From Calliopum simillimum (Eukaryota; Arthropoda; Insecta; Diptera; Lauxaniidae), in the NCBI GenBank assembly GCA_951812925.1, contig OX638368.1, positions 20,337,187-20,401,186 on the forward strand: a DNA stretch of 64,000 nucleotides. The letters run 5' to 3'. Position 1 is the stretch's first letter; every line of letters starts with the position of its first letter. The notes under the pieces are model-generated. The model was given only the letters and a program-made list of their open reading frames with translations, was not told the origin of the DNA and did no database searches. The position numbers were made by a program, and so were the translations under genes. This document shows positions 23,407-34,559 of this stretch, piece after piece.

Positions 23407-23547
23407 AGGGCCAATTTCACAATGTTCAGTTTAGCTTTAACTGGAACTTTAAGAGCAGCACTAACTGGCACTTTGACACAAAATTTCATACAAAATTTTT
23501 ATTTATCTGAAAGTTAAATTTTAACTGAATATTGTGAGATTGGCCCT
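23407..23547. mobile_element. 141-bp MITE, second copy of the GGGCCA family
   Basis: The ends are AGGGCCAATTTCACAATG and ATTGTGAGATTGGCCCT. Internally it shares ACTTTGACA, AAAATTTCATACAAAATTTT and ATTTATCTGAAAGTTAAATT with the copy at 8169-8297, in inverted orientation. It is slightly longer through a small internal insertion (AAGAGCAGCACTAA region). Confidence 0.82.
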
Positions 23548-23819
23548 TTAAGTGTTAGGTGTTTATAACTGAGAGTATTATTTTCTACACAAATCTTGGG
23601 ATGTGTTGAAACACAAATCTTGGGATGTGTTGAACCTACTCTAGGTTGATTTGGTATCGGATTGCCATAGATGGGATAGAGCCTGTGTTTTTCCACAAAA
23701 AGAGATCCTTCTACTTTTTATCATGCGACTCAACGTTTCAAAAAAGTTTTGAAATGAAAAGTATTTGGATCCACATGGATTACACAATAGACCAGTTCAA
23801 TTTTGGCAACATTCTTAGT

Positions 23820-24164
23820 CTAAGGTTACATTGGATACGACTTTGCACGAAACTTAGGTCGTACGACCAAAATATGTTGCAATAAAAATAAGTATAGTTA
23901 ATTTTTCAATATTCAACTCGTACGACTGTATCTGATGCAAACAAAATATTTTGGTCGCATCAGAACAACTGTACGAATAAAACAAAGGAAGAATGTTGAA
24001 AAATTAATTATACTAATTTTTTGGTCGTACGACTTACAGCCATAACTAAATTAAATGTATGGACATAAAACAGAGATGGTAAAAAACGCTGACGCCCGAA
24101 TAACGCTCTAATTTAGGTATGGTAGTTAATTTTCGTACGAAGTCGTATCCAATGTAACCTAAGC
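23820..24164. repeat. Foldback repeat, about 345 bp
   Basis: TAAGGTTACATTGGATACGA on the left is mirrored by TCGTATCCAATGTAACCTAA on the right (24140-24160). Inner pairing includes GGTCGTACGAC, AAATTTTTCAAC-type and AGTATAGTTAATTTTTCAA blocks around 23860-24020. Arms are short, with a CG-containing palindromic GTCGTACGAC. Confidence 0.78.
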
Positions 24165-24604
24165 CTTACACTAACCAAAATTACCAAATTTTCAAAAAAA
24201 AAAAAAAAAGGAAAGTTTCTGTACAAATATCCTGACGTATCTGGTAGTTGCATTTGTTTATTTCTGTTTAACTGCATGCCAAAATGTCGAGAGTTGTATT
24301 TTTTCTTTTAGATCTGATATATTTTATCGCATAAATCGATTACAAAATGATATTAGTTTAAAATGGCATACTAAAATAATGTTTAAACACTACTAGTACG
24401 TAATACATAAATTAAAAGATTTTTGTGGACGGAATGCTTAGTATAGTCTTATAGAACATTGCATAAAAATTTGTATTAAAACTTTAAAATATGTACTTAA
24501 ATTAGGGTTTGAAAAAACCGAAATGTATATATTCGAGTATAACTTATTGTAAGTGGTATTACTTAAGGCGTTATTTATTTGTGTATAGAAATAATTTTTT
24601 TCTA
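24165..24604 (-). other. Probable 3' UTR of the membrane-protein gene
   Basis: AT-rich DNA follows the stop codon on the minus strand. TTTATT-type sequences (minus-strand AATAAA) occur near 24574 and in the A-run region around 24190-24210. No coding frame or repeat was identified between 24210 and 24604. Confidence 0.4.
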
Positions 24605-27005
24605 TTAGTAATTATAAGGCATCAATAGTTCAATGTTGGGATTTTGCCATTTTAAAAAGACCTGATATTGTGAGAAAACACAAAGCCAACAATAAATCTG
24701 TAATAAAACAAAAATTATAAGAATACAAAATGCATATTATGTGAAATACGTACATTATAAGACATCCAAACAAAATCAAGCAAAGCAGAAAGTGTTTGCT
24801 CAAGCTGTAATAAGTAAAGAGTAAACATAAATTTGCATTACGAGTACATCTAAATAGATATAATCTATAACTTACATAAATATAGTAACCACCAATTAGC
24901 CATAGACCGAAGACAAATTGAAAGAGTATACCAATTCCTATTAAAACCAGCCATGGTATTAGCCAGCCACGTGTACTAGAAAAAAATGAAGAGAATTTAA
25001 GTGGCAAAACAAAAAGGTGAGGATAGGAACGTCTATTAGGTAATTTTTGAAAATGCATTTCAAAAATTATCTAAACAGATGGTCTTATCACTATTTTGAA
25101 ATGGTAAATCTTACCTTATTCGAATGCCGAAATAAACCAAATATGATGCGAAAATCACCAAAACAAAATAAATTATAAACAAGGCACCCACAATTGGCAT
25201 GGAAGTTCGTATATCTGTTTCAAAAAGTGGAGAGTAAAGCTGCGCCGATTCGCCACCATTTAACATATAACAAATCTGTAAAATAGAAAAGGTAAAAATA
25301 TCACAAAAGAATCAATATATATGCGTTATTAGGACTTTAGATCAAAGTTTTATGTCTCCACTATACGAAATGGATTTAGGATTAATTTACATATCTTTTG
25401 TAAATAAAAATGAGTTTCTGTTTTGTTTGTAGGAAGTAGGCCCTGGAATTATTCAACTGAAAGAGTTAAATTTAACATGTTATATTAGTGTTGATTATTA
25501 TTTGTTACTCTTCAGAAGCTATTCTATCCTTGATTTTGAGTTAATTGATCATTTCCCTCATTATCAAAAAGCGTATACGTCAATTTCAATATGAAATCTT
25601 GCATGTAATTGGGAAATACTGAGGGTATTCCTTCTAACGTGTAAAAGCCTCGAAAAACTCGTAAGCTCGTAATAGTAGTCAAAATCAATACGAACTCTAA
25701 CAGTTTTACGAGTTTACGAGGTTTTCGAGGCTTTTACACGTTTTCAGGAATATCCAGTTTTCTTAATTATGCTCATCACCAATTGAAGTATCTAAATTCT
25801 GGAAGATCTTTTGGGTCCCTTTGCATGTTACGCATTAGAATATCGATTTCGTATTGGTCAATTCATTGTAAACTTTTCCATCAACCATTGTCAAGAAGAA
25901 TTCATGGTCATTTACTACAGTTTCGTCATTAATTTTGAGCTTATATTGAGGGATAATCCTTAAAACGTGGAAATGCCTCGAGAACCTCGAGTTTTCAAAA
26001 TCAATACGAATTTTACGAGTTACAGCTGGTTCACACGACATACAGGATAGTTGTAGCGCTGATTTTCCATTGCGGCATATGAGAGCGCTGACACCAGCGA
26101 TTTCCTATCGCCTGTGTGTTTGCTATACAAACACGATTTAGGCAAGATAGTTGCGCAACTATCCTGTCTGTCGTGTAAACCATCTCTTTACGAGGTTTGA
26201 GGATATTACACATTTTAAAGAATACCCTTATTATATTTCATAGCTAATCAAAATATCTTTGGACGTATTTAGTTTCAGAGGTACAGGGATCCAATGTTAT
26301 GGATATAGCTGAACTAGGGCTATTAGTTCTGTAATCCGTGTGGTTTCAATTACTTTTCCTTTAGAAGGCTTTTTGATGAAATTGGTGAGTTAGGCGATAA
26401 AAAGTATTGGAGTGTTTTTAGTGCAGTAGTACATGTTCTACAAATAATATTGATTAGTATTAACGAAAAAGTAACCATTTCGGAAATTTTGGATAAATTC
26501 GAATTTTTCAACTTCTGCAGTTTTTTAAGAATATTTCTTAAACGGTTACTTTTTCGTTGATGCAAATCAATATTATTTGTAGAACCTGAAATTCTCCACA
26601 AAAAAAGATTCCAATACTTTTTATCATGTGACTCACCATTTTCATCAAAAACCCTCTTAAATGAAAAATAATTGAAGCCACACGGATTACGAAATAGGCC
26701 TGTTAGTTCAGCTATATCCATAACATTGGATCCCCATACCTCTGAAACTAAATACGTCCAAAGGTATTATAAATACGTCCAACAGTTAATTTTAAATTCG
26801 ATCTTAGGATTAAAAACGACATAAAAAGTTTTTTTCTTTTTAAAAATAGCATGGGAGCGCATAAATAAATCAAGTAACGAATAATATTTACCAAAGTAAT
26901 GAATATCACTGACATCGCAGTTGTATAGGCGGCAACAGCATAGCTTCCAGTTTTAACTGAATTCGACCAAATGAATGGTGACCAGCAAGATTCTAAAACA
27001 GCCAT
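24605..27005 (-). CDS. Four-pass membrane protein, 155 aa (insect DUF7027/Pasiflora-like)
   Basis: There are four exons on the minus strand: 27005-26892, 25275-25115, 24975-24876 and 24697-24605 (TAA at 24607-24605). They join with GT-AG borders into one 155-residue frame. The protein starts [20 protein letters not shown]. Four hydrophobic segments follow: about 21-44 ([20 protein letters not shown]), 66-88 ([19 protein letters not shown]), 96-120 ([20 protein letters not shown]) and 121-140 ([20 protein letters not shown]). A polar tail [19 protein letters not shown] ends it. An MAxLxxC start, an SVxxG(S/A) turn and a YC-x-x-CV-x-SQY motif after the last pass fit small insect tetra-spanning families (DUF7027, Pasiflora/LAPTM-like). 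The exact family and function are inference. Intron 1 (1.6 kb) holds three inverted repeats. Confidence 0.82.
25628..25757. repeat. Palindrome in intron 1 of the membrane-protein gene
   Basis: ACGTGTAAAAGCCTCGAAAA (25639) is mirrored by TTTTCGAGGCTTTTACACGT (25722-25741), and GGTATTCC by GGAATATCC outside. Arms are about 50 bp and the loop about 35 bp. A diverged copy of the same family encloses the element at 26028 (AACGTGGAAATGCCTCGAGA and TTTGAGGATATTACACATTT). Confidence 0.82.
26028..26181. mobile_element. 154-bp MITE nested in a second palindrome
   Basis: The ends are GGTTCACACGACATACAGGA and TCCTGTCTGTCGTGTAAACC. The remaining arms of the host palindrome lie at about 25942-26020 and 26188-26225. 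The subterminal ACATACAGGATAG core resembles the ACATACAGGGCAG core of the MITE at 22548, suggesting related terminal sequences. No protein is encoded. Confidence 0.72.
26258..26763. repeat. Foldback element in intron 1 of the membrane-protein gene
   Basis: GGACGTATTTAGTTTCAGAG at 26261 is mirrored by CTCTGAAACTAAATACGTCC at 26740-26759. The arms continue through ATGGATATAGCTGAACTA and its inverse TAGTTCAGCTATATCCAT, and through AAAAAGTATTGGA. They are about 200 bp long. A one-sided relative of the same arm (GAGATCCTTCTACTTTTTAT, then GATCCACATGGATTACACAA) is at about 23700-23800. Confidence 0.85.
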
Positions 27006-27880
27006 TTTGCTGCAAAGAAAGAAAATTTAATATTGTAAAATTTATTGAATAAAATTAATAAAACCCGCTTCGTGCTTTCTCAGCGGAGTCTTAAGACACA
27101 AACAACACAGCACCAATTTATGACAAGCGCAAGCAATGTAAGCGAGTCACACCCTAAAATTTTTGTTTCAAGAAAACTTTGTGTAAAATACATGAAAATT
27201 TCGAATAAACGCACCAGTTTTTTATTTCGTTTTTTTGCTCACGGTTCCAACTTTGTTTTTTTGTAAAATTTTCTTTTAAAAATTAATGAAATTTTTATAA
27301 AAAACATAAACAAAAACTCGACAACTTCCACTTCGTACTAAAATAATTAAAGTTAAATGGACTAAAGAAGAAGAAGAAGGGCTTAGAACTGTCATCCAGT
27401 CACATTCATTAGCGTTGCCACAAAAACAAAAAGTTCTGTGGCGCAATTTTCGGGGCCGATTTAAGGAAATTCATTATAGATCAAATTGTGTTAAAAGATA
27501 TAAAAAGATGTAAATAAGCAGCTGATTCATAATTTAAAATTGTTTTTGAACTTTGCGGAGCTATTTATATTTATTTCTTTAAATCTTTTTACATTCGCAT
27601 TCTTCTTGCATCAGATGGCAACGCCATTAACGAATAAAGTAGAATCTGACGTTTAACATTTCCGTTTCTGCCTAAAAGTATGCAATCTTTTTTGTATTGG
27701 TAAAACTTGTTAAGGGGATACCATATTTCAATATCTTAAAACCATTGCTTCAAATGAAAACTTTTTAACAACTGCTGAAGGTTAACTAAAGTGATGGTAA
27801 TGGGCTCTCCATAAAAATCGTGACACTCTTTGAGCGGAGGATTTAAGTAAGCGCGGTGTATTTATTTTGTTTTACATACC
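27006..27880. promoter_or_regulatory. 5' flank of the membrane-protein gene
   Basis: The first 350 bp upstream of the ATG at 27005 (minus strand) are free of recognisable repeats and should hold the leader and promoter. I cannot pinpoint a TATA box or initiator. A GAAGAAGAAGAAGG run lies at 27366-27380. Nothing else is recognisable to 27880. Confidence 0.3.
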
Positions 27881-28110
27881 CTTTGTTCTCCAGTTTGTAA
27901 CGTAGAGAAGGACGCTTGGCAGGTATGGAAAAGATTATATATTCTTGATCAGCATCACCTCCTAAGACGATTTAGTCATGTCATTCTGTCTATCTGTCTG
28001 TCCGTTGAAATATTTTTTACAGAAAAACTATGCAAGATAATTCAATTGTGTACCTTTCGTCGTTACATACACTAGTTTACAAATGATTAAAAAATCGTCT
28101 ACTGATTCCG
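27881..28110 (+). mobile_element. Diverged DINE-1-like core fragment
   Basis: It shares with copy B the order ATACCCT, GTTTGTAACG, AGAGAAGG, GGCAG, ATATTCTTGATCAGC and ATCACCTCCT, then a GTCTATCTGTCTGTCC proto-microsatellite and GCAAGATAATTCAAT. It lacks the tandem array and is more diverged than copies B, C and E. Confidence 0.7.
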
Positions 28111-28506
28111 AAAATCACTTTATTTTTTTTTCTTTCACGTCGTTTTCGAGATATTGGTCACTTTTTGGTATTGGACCAAAAAAAAAAGATGGATATTTGC
28201 GTTAACACGTATTGTATGTCAAATTAAAGGTAATTAAATTACTTATAATTGATACGCAAAATACTTTTTTTTTTGGTTTGTTAGTTTCGGCGAAATAAAT
28301 TGATTTCTAAAAAAAATTTAAAATAAATCAAAAAGAAAAAATTTTGTAAAAACATTTTGTTTTTTTATATCATAGTCTATATATTTGCGAAGAAAATAAG
28401 ATACTATTTAAGAAAATCGTTTAAGAAATGGAAAAGTTATATGAAATTGAATAAAAAATGGCCAAATTGCATTTTTGCCTATTTTTCCCATATTTATACC
28501 CTACAC

Positions 28507-30871
28507 CAGTCATGTCAAACTCGCGGCCCGCGGGCCTCATGCGGCCCATTATCTTTCAATCTGCGGCCCAAACGTTGAAATCTATATTTTAATATGCAAC
28601 ACAAAAATTTGTCCTATATTTTTTATTATGTTAGAAATAAAGCACGATTTTGAATTATACACCATTATGCCCTATCCACAATCAATGCAGGAACAGGTGC
28701 AAGTGAAACAGTTAGTTGAAATTTCATAAGTTAGAGCAGAGCAGAAAATTCTATTTTACCGCTGTAGGATTTGAGAAAAATAGTAAAGAGAGTAAAAAAA
28801 AGCTTTTTGATTTCATGCAAAGCATCTTATTGTCTTAAATTTGTCTTTAGTACAATGAATACCAAACTATGTAGTGCATTTCTTCAATGTCTAAAATTTA
28901 AGTGAAGCAGACGTTGAGGAGTACAAATGTTTTAAATGGACACTGTTATGCAATAACGAGTCAACCCTCAAACAAATTTTTTTCGACTTATGAATACAGT
29001 TCGATTCTAAATATGAAGAAGCACCTATTTTAAAAAACCTTAATATTGTTAATAAGAGGTTGAAAACAACAAAATTTGTTTGACATTTTCATATCATTTC
29101 GTCAGGTTAAAACTACAACTAGACATCTACATGTACTGACAATCTGAGTTAAGTATACAAAAACATGAAGAAAAAATGAATCTTTGCCCCAGTCTAGTCG
29201 GTTTTTTGATATGTAGTCCTCATCAATTTTACATAAAGAATGAAAAGTAGAAAACTGCAAAATCCCATACAAAAAACGAAATTTAAAAACTTAAAACGCT
29301 TTTTTCTCAAAACATAAAAAATGTAGATGTCTAGTTGTAGTTTTAACCCGACGATTTGTTCTACGACATCTAGATCAAAATGTAAATATCTCAAAACTTA
29401 TTTCGAGTGGGTTGACTCGTTATTGCATAACACTGTCCAAATATGAGTCATGGTTTTCGAGATACAGCAAATTTTTGAAAATTTTTACAGATTTTTTTAA
29501 GGCACTATTTTTCCAAAAACTGTATTATTAATACATAGTTTTAGTAATAAATCATGAATGCCCAATTTATTTCTTTTCATTTGATTTGTATTTTGTACCT
29601 GATTTCCGCCATTGGCATATTTTTTTATAGAAAAACAAGAAAAATAAATCAAAGAAATTTGTATGCAATTTACCAAAACATTACAAAAGTACCGAAAATT
29701 CGGCGTACCTCAAAAATCATGACTCGGATTAACAACTTTTAAATACCTCCCATATGACTTTTATGTTATCAAAATTCATCAAGGGGTTCCGAACTTATAC
29801 CGGATTTCATAAAGCTATATCCCGATCTTCTGATGGCTATATCTCCGTTCGTTTTGCGAATTTCAAAAAATGGAACTAAGAAAAGTTCAGAATAGTCCCA
29901 GGAATCTTACATTTTCCGGTGTTCTACCGAATCCCAACCACCCTGCATATAAAAAGTTACGAGTACTTGCTTTATATTCGGTTACCTGCAGATTTAGCAA
30001 GAAAAATTAAGCATCACTATAAACTATTATTTGAAAAATGTCAAACTTATTTGAAAAATAATTTAAATTAAACACAAACAAGGAATAAATGTCAAAAGTT
30101 ATTGCAAGCACTGATTTCAGACAGTTTTAGCTGAGCTTGCATGAAAAAGAAGAAAAGAGCAAAAAGCTTTCAAAATTGCTTGCAAGTCCCGCATTGATTG
30201 TGGATGGGGCATTAGAAAAGTATTTGTGTGTAAATGTGCACAAAGTTATAATTATTGTTATATTTTGCCATTAAGCCAGGTAAAATTAAATGCAAATTTT
30301 TCAATATTAACAACGACAAAATACGCGGTCACACAGAGCTAAAAAGAGGATACAGCACAAAGAGAAAGAAAAATTTGACTTGCACTGACTTTATTTTTAT
30401 TATTTTCTCTTCGTTTCACATTTGTCATTGTACCAGGGATGATAAATGAGCTTTTCTATTTTGTACTAAATAGCAAAAAAGAACTAAAACTGTCCAAAAA
30501 GTACCAAAATTTTTTAATACATTTTTGGTTAAGTTTTGACCATTGAGTGATCCTAGTAAAAATAAATTACGAATCAATATAATAAAAGGTATTTGAAAGT
30601 TTTAATTTTTTGTTCAAAAGAAATTCGTCTGGATAAATCTTGGGTGGAAAATTCAAAGTAGCCAAAATTATATGAAAGTGAAACTTCCCACGATTTTAAA
30701 GCTTTAGTTAAAAATAAAATGCCTCAGATATCAGGAGAAAACATTAGAAAGTAATGTTCATAATAATATTTTATTTAATTTTCGTTATCAAAAGTCGTTA
30801 ATTTTTACGGCCCACCAAAACAGAAATATTTTATATTTTGGCCCAGTTTAAAATTGAGTTTGACATGCCTG
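28507..30871. mobile_element. hAT element relic, 2365 bp, with 8-bp target duplication
   Basis: The ends are CAGTCATGTCAAACTCGCGG (left) and, inverted, CAGGCATGTCAAACTCAATT (right). The same 8 bases, CCCTACAC, occur immediately outside both ends (28499-28506 and 30872-30879). An 8-bp duplication and CAG...TCAAACTC termini are typical of hAT transposons. The insertion split a DINE-1-like element exactly in its CCCTACACCCAGGG start. No transposase frame longer than about 70 codons remains, so this copy is non-autonomous. Another foldback element is nested at 28937-29439. Confidence 0.88.
28937..29439. mobile_element. Foldback element nested in the hAT relic (about 500 bp)
   Basis: CACTGTTATGCAATAACGAG at 28941 is mirrored by CTCGTTATTGCATAACACTG ending at 29435, with TGGA and TCCA outside. 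Inner arms also pair: AACTACAACTAGACATCTAC (about 29110) with GTAGATGTCTAGTTGTAGTT (about 29322). Outer sequence is that of the hAT relic. Confidence 0.85.
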
Positions 30872-31570
30872 CCCTACACCCAGGGTATATTCACTTTGTC
30901 CTTCCGTTTGTAACACAGAGAAGGAGGCGTGGCAGATATAGAAAAGTGTATATATTCATGATCAGCGTCACCTCCTGAGTCGATATAGCTAGGTCCGTCT
31001 GTCTGGCTAGGTGGCTGGCTGTGCGTGGAAATACATTTTTAGGGAAACTGAGCAAGATAATTCAATGAAAATTGGTAAACTGCCTTCGTCGTCAAAGAAA
31101 GCTTGTGGGATTGAAAATGAGCGAAATCGGAATGCAACCAACAATTCTACGGATTGGAAGCGCAAGCTCTGTGGAAAAACTTTTGCAAGTTCGGACAAGA
31201 GGGCGTGACACCTCCGATTTATGAAAAAGCTTCAAAACGCTATACTGAAAGAGTTTTTGAGATAATCCAATTAAATTTTATTCAGATACTGGGGACTATA
31301 AATGCACGCTTTGAGCTAAAACTAGAAGAACTCGGACAAAAGGGTGTCGCACCTTCCATATAAACAAAAGCTTCAGAACGCTATACTAAAAATGTTTTTG
31401 AGATAATCCAACCAAATTTCACTCAGACACTGAGAACTATATATGCAAGCTATGAGTAAAAACTGGGTGAACTCGGAAAAAAGGGCGTGGCACCTCCCAT
31501 ATAAGCAAAATTTAAAAAAATACTGCAGTGTAGGGTATTCAATATTTGGCCAAAAGTTATACCCTTACTT
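30872..31570 (+). mobile_element. DINE-1-like element (copy C), split by the hAT insertion
   Basis: It resumes CCCTACACCCAGGGTATATT after the hAT element; its first bases lie at 28493-28506. It has the core with GTCTGTCTGGCTAGGTGGCT, then tandem units carrying GGGCGTGACACCTCC (31200), GGGTGTCGCACCTTCC (31340) and GGGCGTGGCACCTCCC (31483), about 140 bp apart. The end is GTAGGGTATTCAATATTTGG with the pairing CCAAAAGTTATACCC, as in copy B. Confidence 0.85.
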
Positions 31571-32062
31571 TTTTTATACATTTGTCATAATTTTTATATT
31601 ATATACAGGGTGTATCGCATATGGTTACAAAGCATCTAGGTGATAGAGGAGGCCTAGACTAACAAAAAATTGCACCTGAGGGCGGTATAAAATGTACCGC
31701 TGAGGAGTTATAGGGTTAAAACTGATTTTCTGACTTGTTTTAGAAAAAAATTTTACTGGGTCACACTTGTGTTTTAGAGAAAACTTTTTTTATGAAAAAC
31801 TTTTAGCCAATTATATGAGCTTTTAAAGAGTGTATTTGGTTTATAGAGTTCAAAAGGGTTTCGCAAAGTTCTGGACCTTTAAAGTTAATATGTTAATTTT
31901 TTTTCCAAATTCTTAACTTTGGTGATCATTTTATTATGAAAAAGGTCCTATTAATATACACTTTTATATTTTTTTTTGAGTTCTCGTTAAATTTTCTTTA
32001 ATTTGGTATTACATTTGTCTTACCAATTTTTTAATTTGAGGTCGAAAAAAATACTTTTCTTT

Positions 32063-32473
32063 AGGCGTTTTTCTTTTTTCGTTCGGAGTAGAGTCTGAGT
32101 TGTCAAAAAATAATTTGTGTTTCTTTTTTTGTTCAGAGTGAAATCAGAGCGCGCTCTATGAGCTCAGAATGAAACGACGGAGCGTTCAGAGTAAAACACG
32201 GAGCACATCAAAATAGACATGTGAAAGTAGAAAAATAAACAAAATAAAATAAAAAATTGGTTTTAGATTGTGCTGGTTATTTTGAAGTAAAATAAAATAA
32301 ATTTAATAATTTATTTGAATTTTTTGGCAGTTTGACCGGCTTTCAATGGAAAAATGTTCAAGTGTGTTTCATAAATAAATTAGGGCGCTCTGAGCGTGCT
32401 CTGTTCAGGTTATACTCTACGTGCTCACTCTCTGTTCAGAGCTCTACTCTGAACAAAAAAAGAAAAACGCCTT
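32063..32473. repeat. Foldback nested in the 31.6-34.5 kb element
   Basis: AGGCGTTTTTCTTTTTTCGT at 32063 is mirrored by AAAAAAGAAAAACGCCT at 32457-32473. GTTCGGAGTAGAGTCTGAG and its counterpart CTCTACTCTGAAC pair inside. The arms carry repeated GTTCAGAG and CTCTGA motifs. Confidence 0.72.
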
Positions 32474-32660
32474 TTGTAACACACGGGTCAATCGCATGCG
32501 TTTCGCTGCATATGATGTGCGCGGTTCCTACTGGAGCCTTGAAGCTGATTGTTCTTGAAAAGTATTTTTTTCTGACCTCAATTGAAAAAATTGGTATGAC
32601 AAATGCACCATTGAATTAAAGTAAATTCAACTAGAAATCCAAAAAAATGTATATTAGGAT

Positions 32661-34225
32661 ATCGAGCCCTATCCGCAACAGTAGCGTATGCGACATTTTT
32701 TCGAAATTTTTTTTTTGATGCAAATATGTTCTAAAATGTCATTCACATCTATATGCCAAATATTAAAACTGAATTTTGTGTATTAACAAAGATATCGCAC
32801 TTTCAATTATGTCGTAAGAGCCACATATGTTTTTTGTTGACCGCAAAAAGAACGTAAGCACCTCAAAAACCAGAGAAGGAGGCGTGGCAGGTATGGAAAA
32901 GTATATATATTCCTCGTCAGAATTACCTTTAAAGTCGGTATAGCCATGTCCGTCTGTTTGGATGGATGTTTGTGTGTCCGTGGAAATATTATTCATGGGA
33001 AAACTTTGATATTTCGACGAAATTTTGTAAAGAGGGTTCGTTCTAAAGGTTAGCTCGAATATTGAAAATGAAGCTGGAAGCCCCAGTCTTTTACTTTGAA
33101 AATCAGTTTGAATTAATCGATATCTTTTTTTTCAGGTTAGAATAATTCGCAGAAGAAAAAATATATCGATATAATTTAAGCTGAGTTTTGAAGTAAAATA
33201 ATAGGGCTTCAAGGTGTTATTTAATATTTTATGGCTAAGGATTTCCTTATTCTATTATATAACCTCAAAAGAATAAAAAAAAAATGTATTTTAACTTTTC
33301 ATAAAATGGATGGAAAATTAGTCTTTAGGCTACGATTTCTCTCAAACCATTTTAGATATAGCAATTCATTCAACATCAAAATTTACATTGAAAATGATTT
33401 TTCTTGTTTTTGTCCGTTGCTAATTTTCTAAAAAAACGCGAAAGCTCATTTTTTTTAACAAAAAAATTTCAAAAAAAAGTTGTTAAAAATACAATAACTC
33501 GTTAACGCGTTGAGGTAAAACTTTCAAAAACAATATTTTTTAATCTACAAATAAACTGAAAACTAACTGCACACCCAGTTTTTGGTCAGTTTTTGTCAAA
33601 CTTTTTTGTTTAATGCAGAAACAATGTGAAGACCACTTGGTAACCTGAATTCGACTCGGAAAATCGATTAGCTCGTTGACCGATTTTAAAAAAAAACTTT
33701 TTCTGTATATTTGGACCTCTATGAACAACTTTGCAAAAAAAAGACCTGGAGTGGGACTACATCGGAGTAAAACCAAGTTCAAACGATGTGTGTGTGTGAT
33801 ATTTTGTAAGTTTTTAATACTAAATAGTACTGAAAATTAACAATATTACAGTCAATCTGACCGTTTTTGTGGGTTGGTACAATTTCAACCGTTCAAATTG
33901 TTACAAATTTCTTTCTGTGTATTAAATAAATGCAATAAATGTATTCTTCAAAGGCAAAACCATGTAATTTCAAAAAACGTATGCGCCACATTTTAATTTC
34001 AATCTTCGCCAAGAGTGACTGCGAAAATGTCGTATGCGCCATAAATGAGTGAAATTTGCACAAAATCAATTTAAAAACGCGTCTATTATTTATATGAGGT
34101 CTAATATAGACTACATTTAACGTTTTCAAAGAATCCGCCATGCATGTTCGAAAAAAAATGAAAAAACTCTCTCCTGTAAAATTTGCTTTTTGTCGCATAC
34201 GCTACTATTGCGGTTAGGGCTCGAT
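32661..34225. mobile_element. Foldback element (ATCGAGCCCTA ends) nested in larger foldback
   Basis: ATCGAGCCCTATCCGCAACA (32661) is mirrored by TTGCGGTTAGGGCTCGAT (34208-34225), and AGTAGCGTATGCGACA by TGTCGCATACGCTACTA. The interior contains a DINE-1-like core at 32873-33080. It encodes no protein. Confidence 0.8.
32873..33080 (+). mobile_element. Diverged DINE-1-like core fragment
   Basis: It contains AGAGAAGGAGGCGTGGCAGG, AAAAGTATATATATTCCTCG, ATAGCCATGTCCGTCTGTTT and GTCCGTGGAAATATTATTC in the same order as the full copies. It has no start motif and no tandem array, so it is truncated at both ends. Confidence 0.75.
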
Positions 34226-34559
34226 ATGTTAATAGGATAATAGTTATACTACATATGTATATACTACAAAATATCAACTTTTAAGGTCCAGAACTTATCG
34301 AAATCTTTAGAAACTCTATAAACCAAATATACCTTTAGAAAGCTCATACAATTAGATAAAAGTTGTTCATAAAAAAAATTTTCTAAAATGCTAGGGTGAT
34401 CCAAGAAAAAGTTTTTTTTTTCTAAAACAAGTCAGAAAATCAGTTTTAACCCTATAAAACTTTAGGCGAAGGTTTTAGACCCTTCTCAGGTACATAGATC
34501 TTTTCTATCACCTCCCAGAACTTCGCAACATTATGTGATACAACCTGTACATTAAAATT

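Larger units (their letters stand above)
31606..34547. mobile_element. Large foldback element (CAGGGTGTAT ends) with TA duplication
   Basis: The left end CAGGGTGTATCGCAT is preceded by TA, and the right end ATACAACCTG is followed by TA. The arms, about 300 bp each (31606-31960 and about 34240-34547), share GGGTTAAAACTGATTTTCTG, ACTTGTTTTAGAAAA, the TATGAGCTTT block and AAAGTTCTGGACCTT, inverted. TA duplications and CAGGG ends point to Tc1/mariner-type mobilisation. Other copies or half copies are at 35590-35858, 43625-43960 and 53370-53530. The long middle is filled with nested elements (32063-32473, 32661-34225, 32873-33080). Confidence 0.82.
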
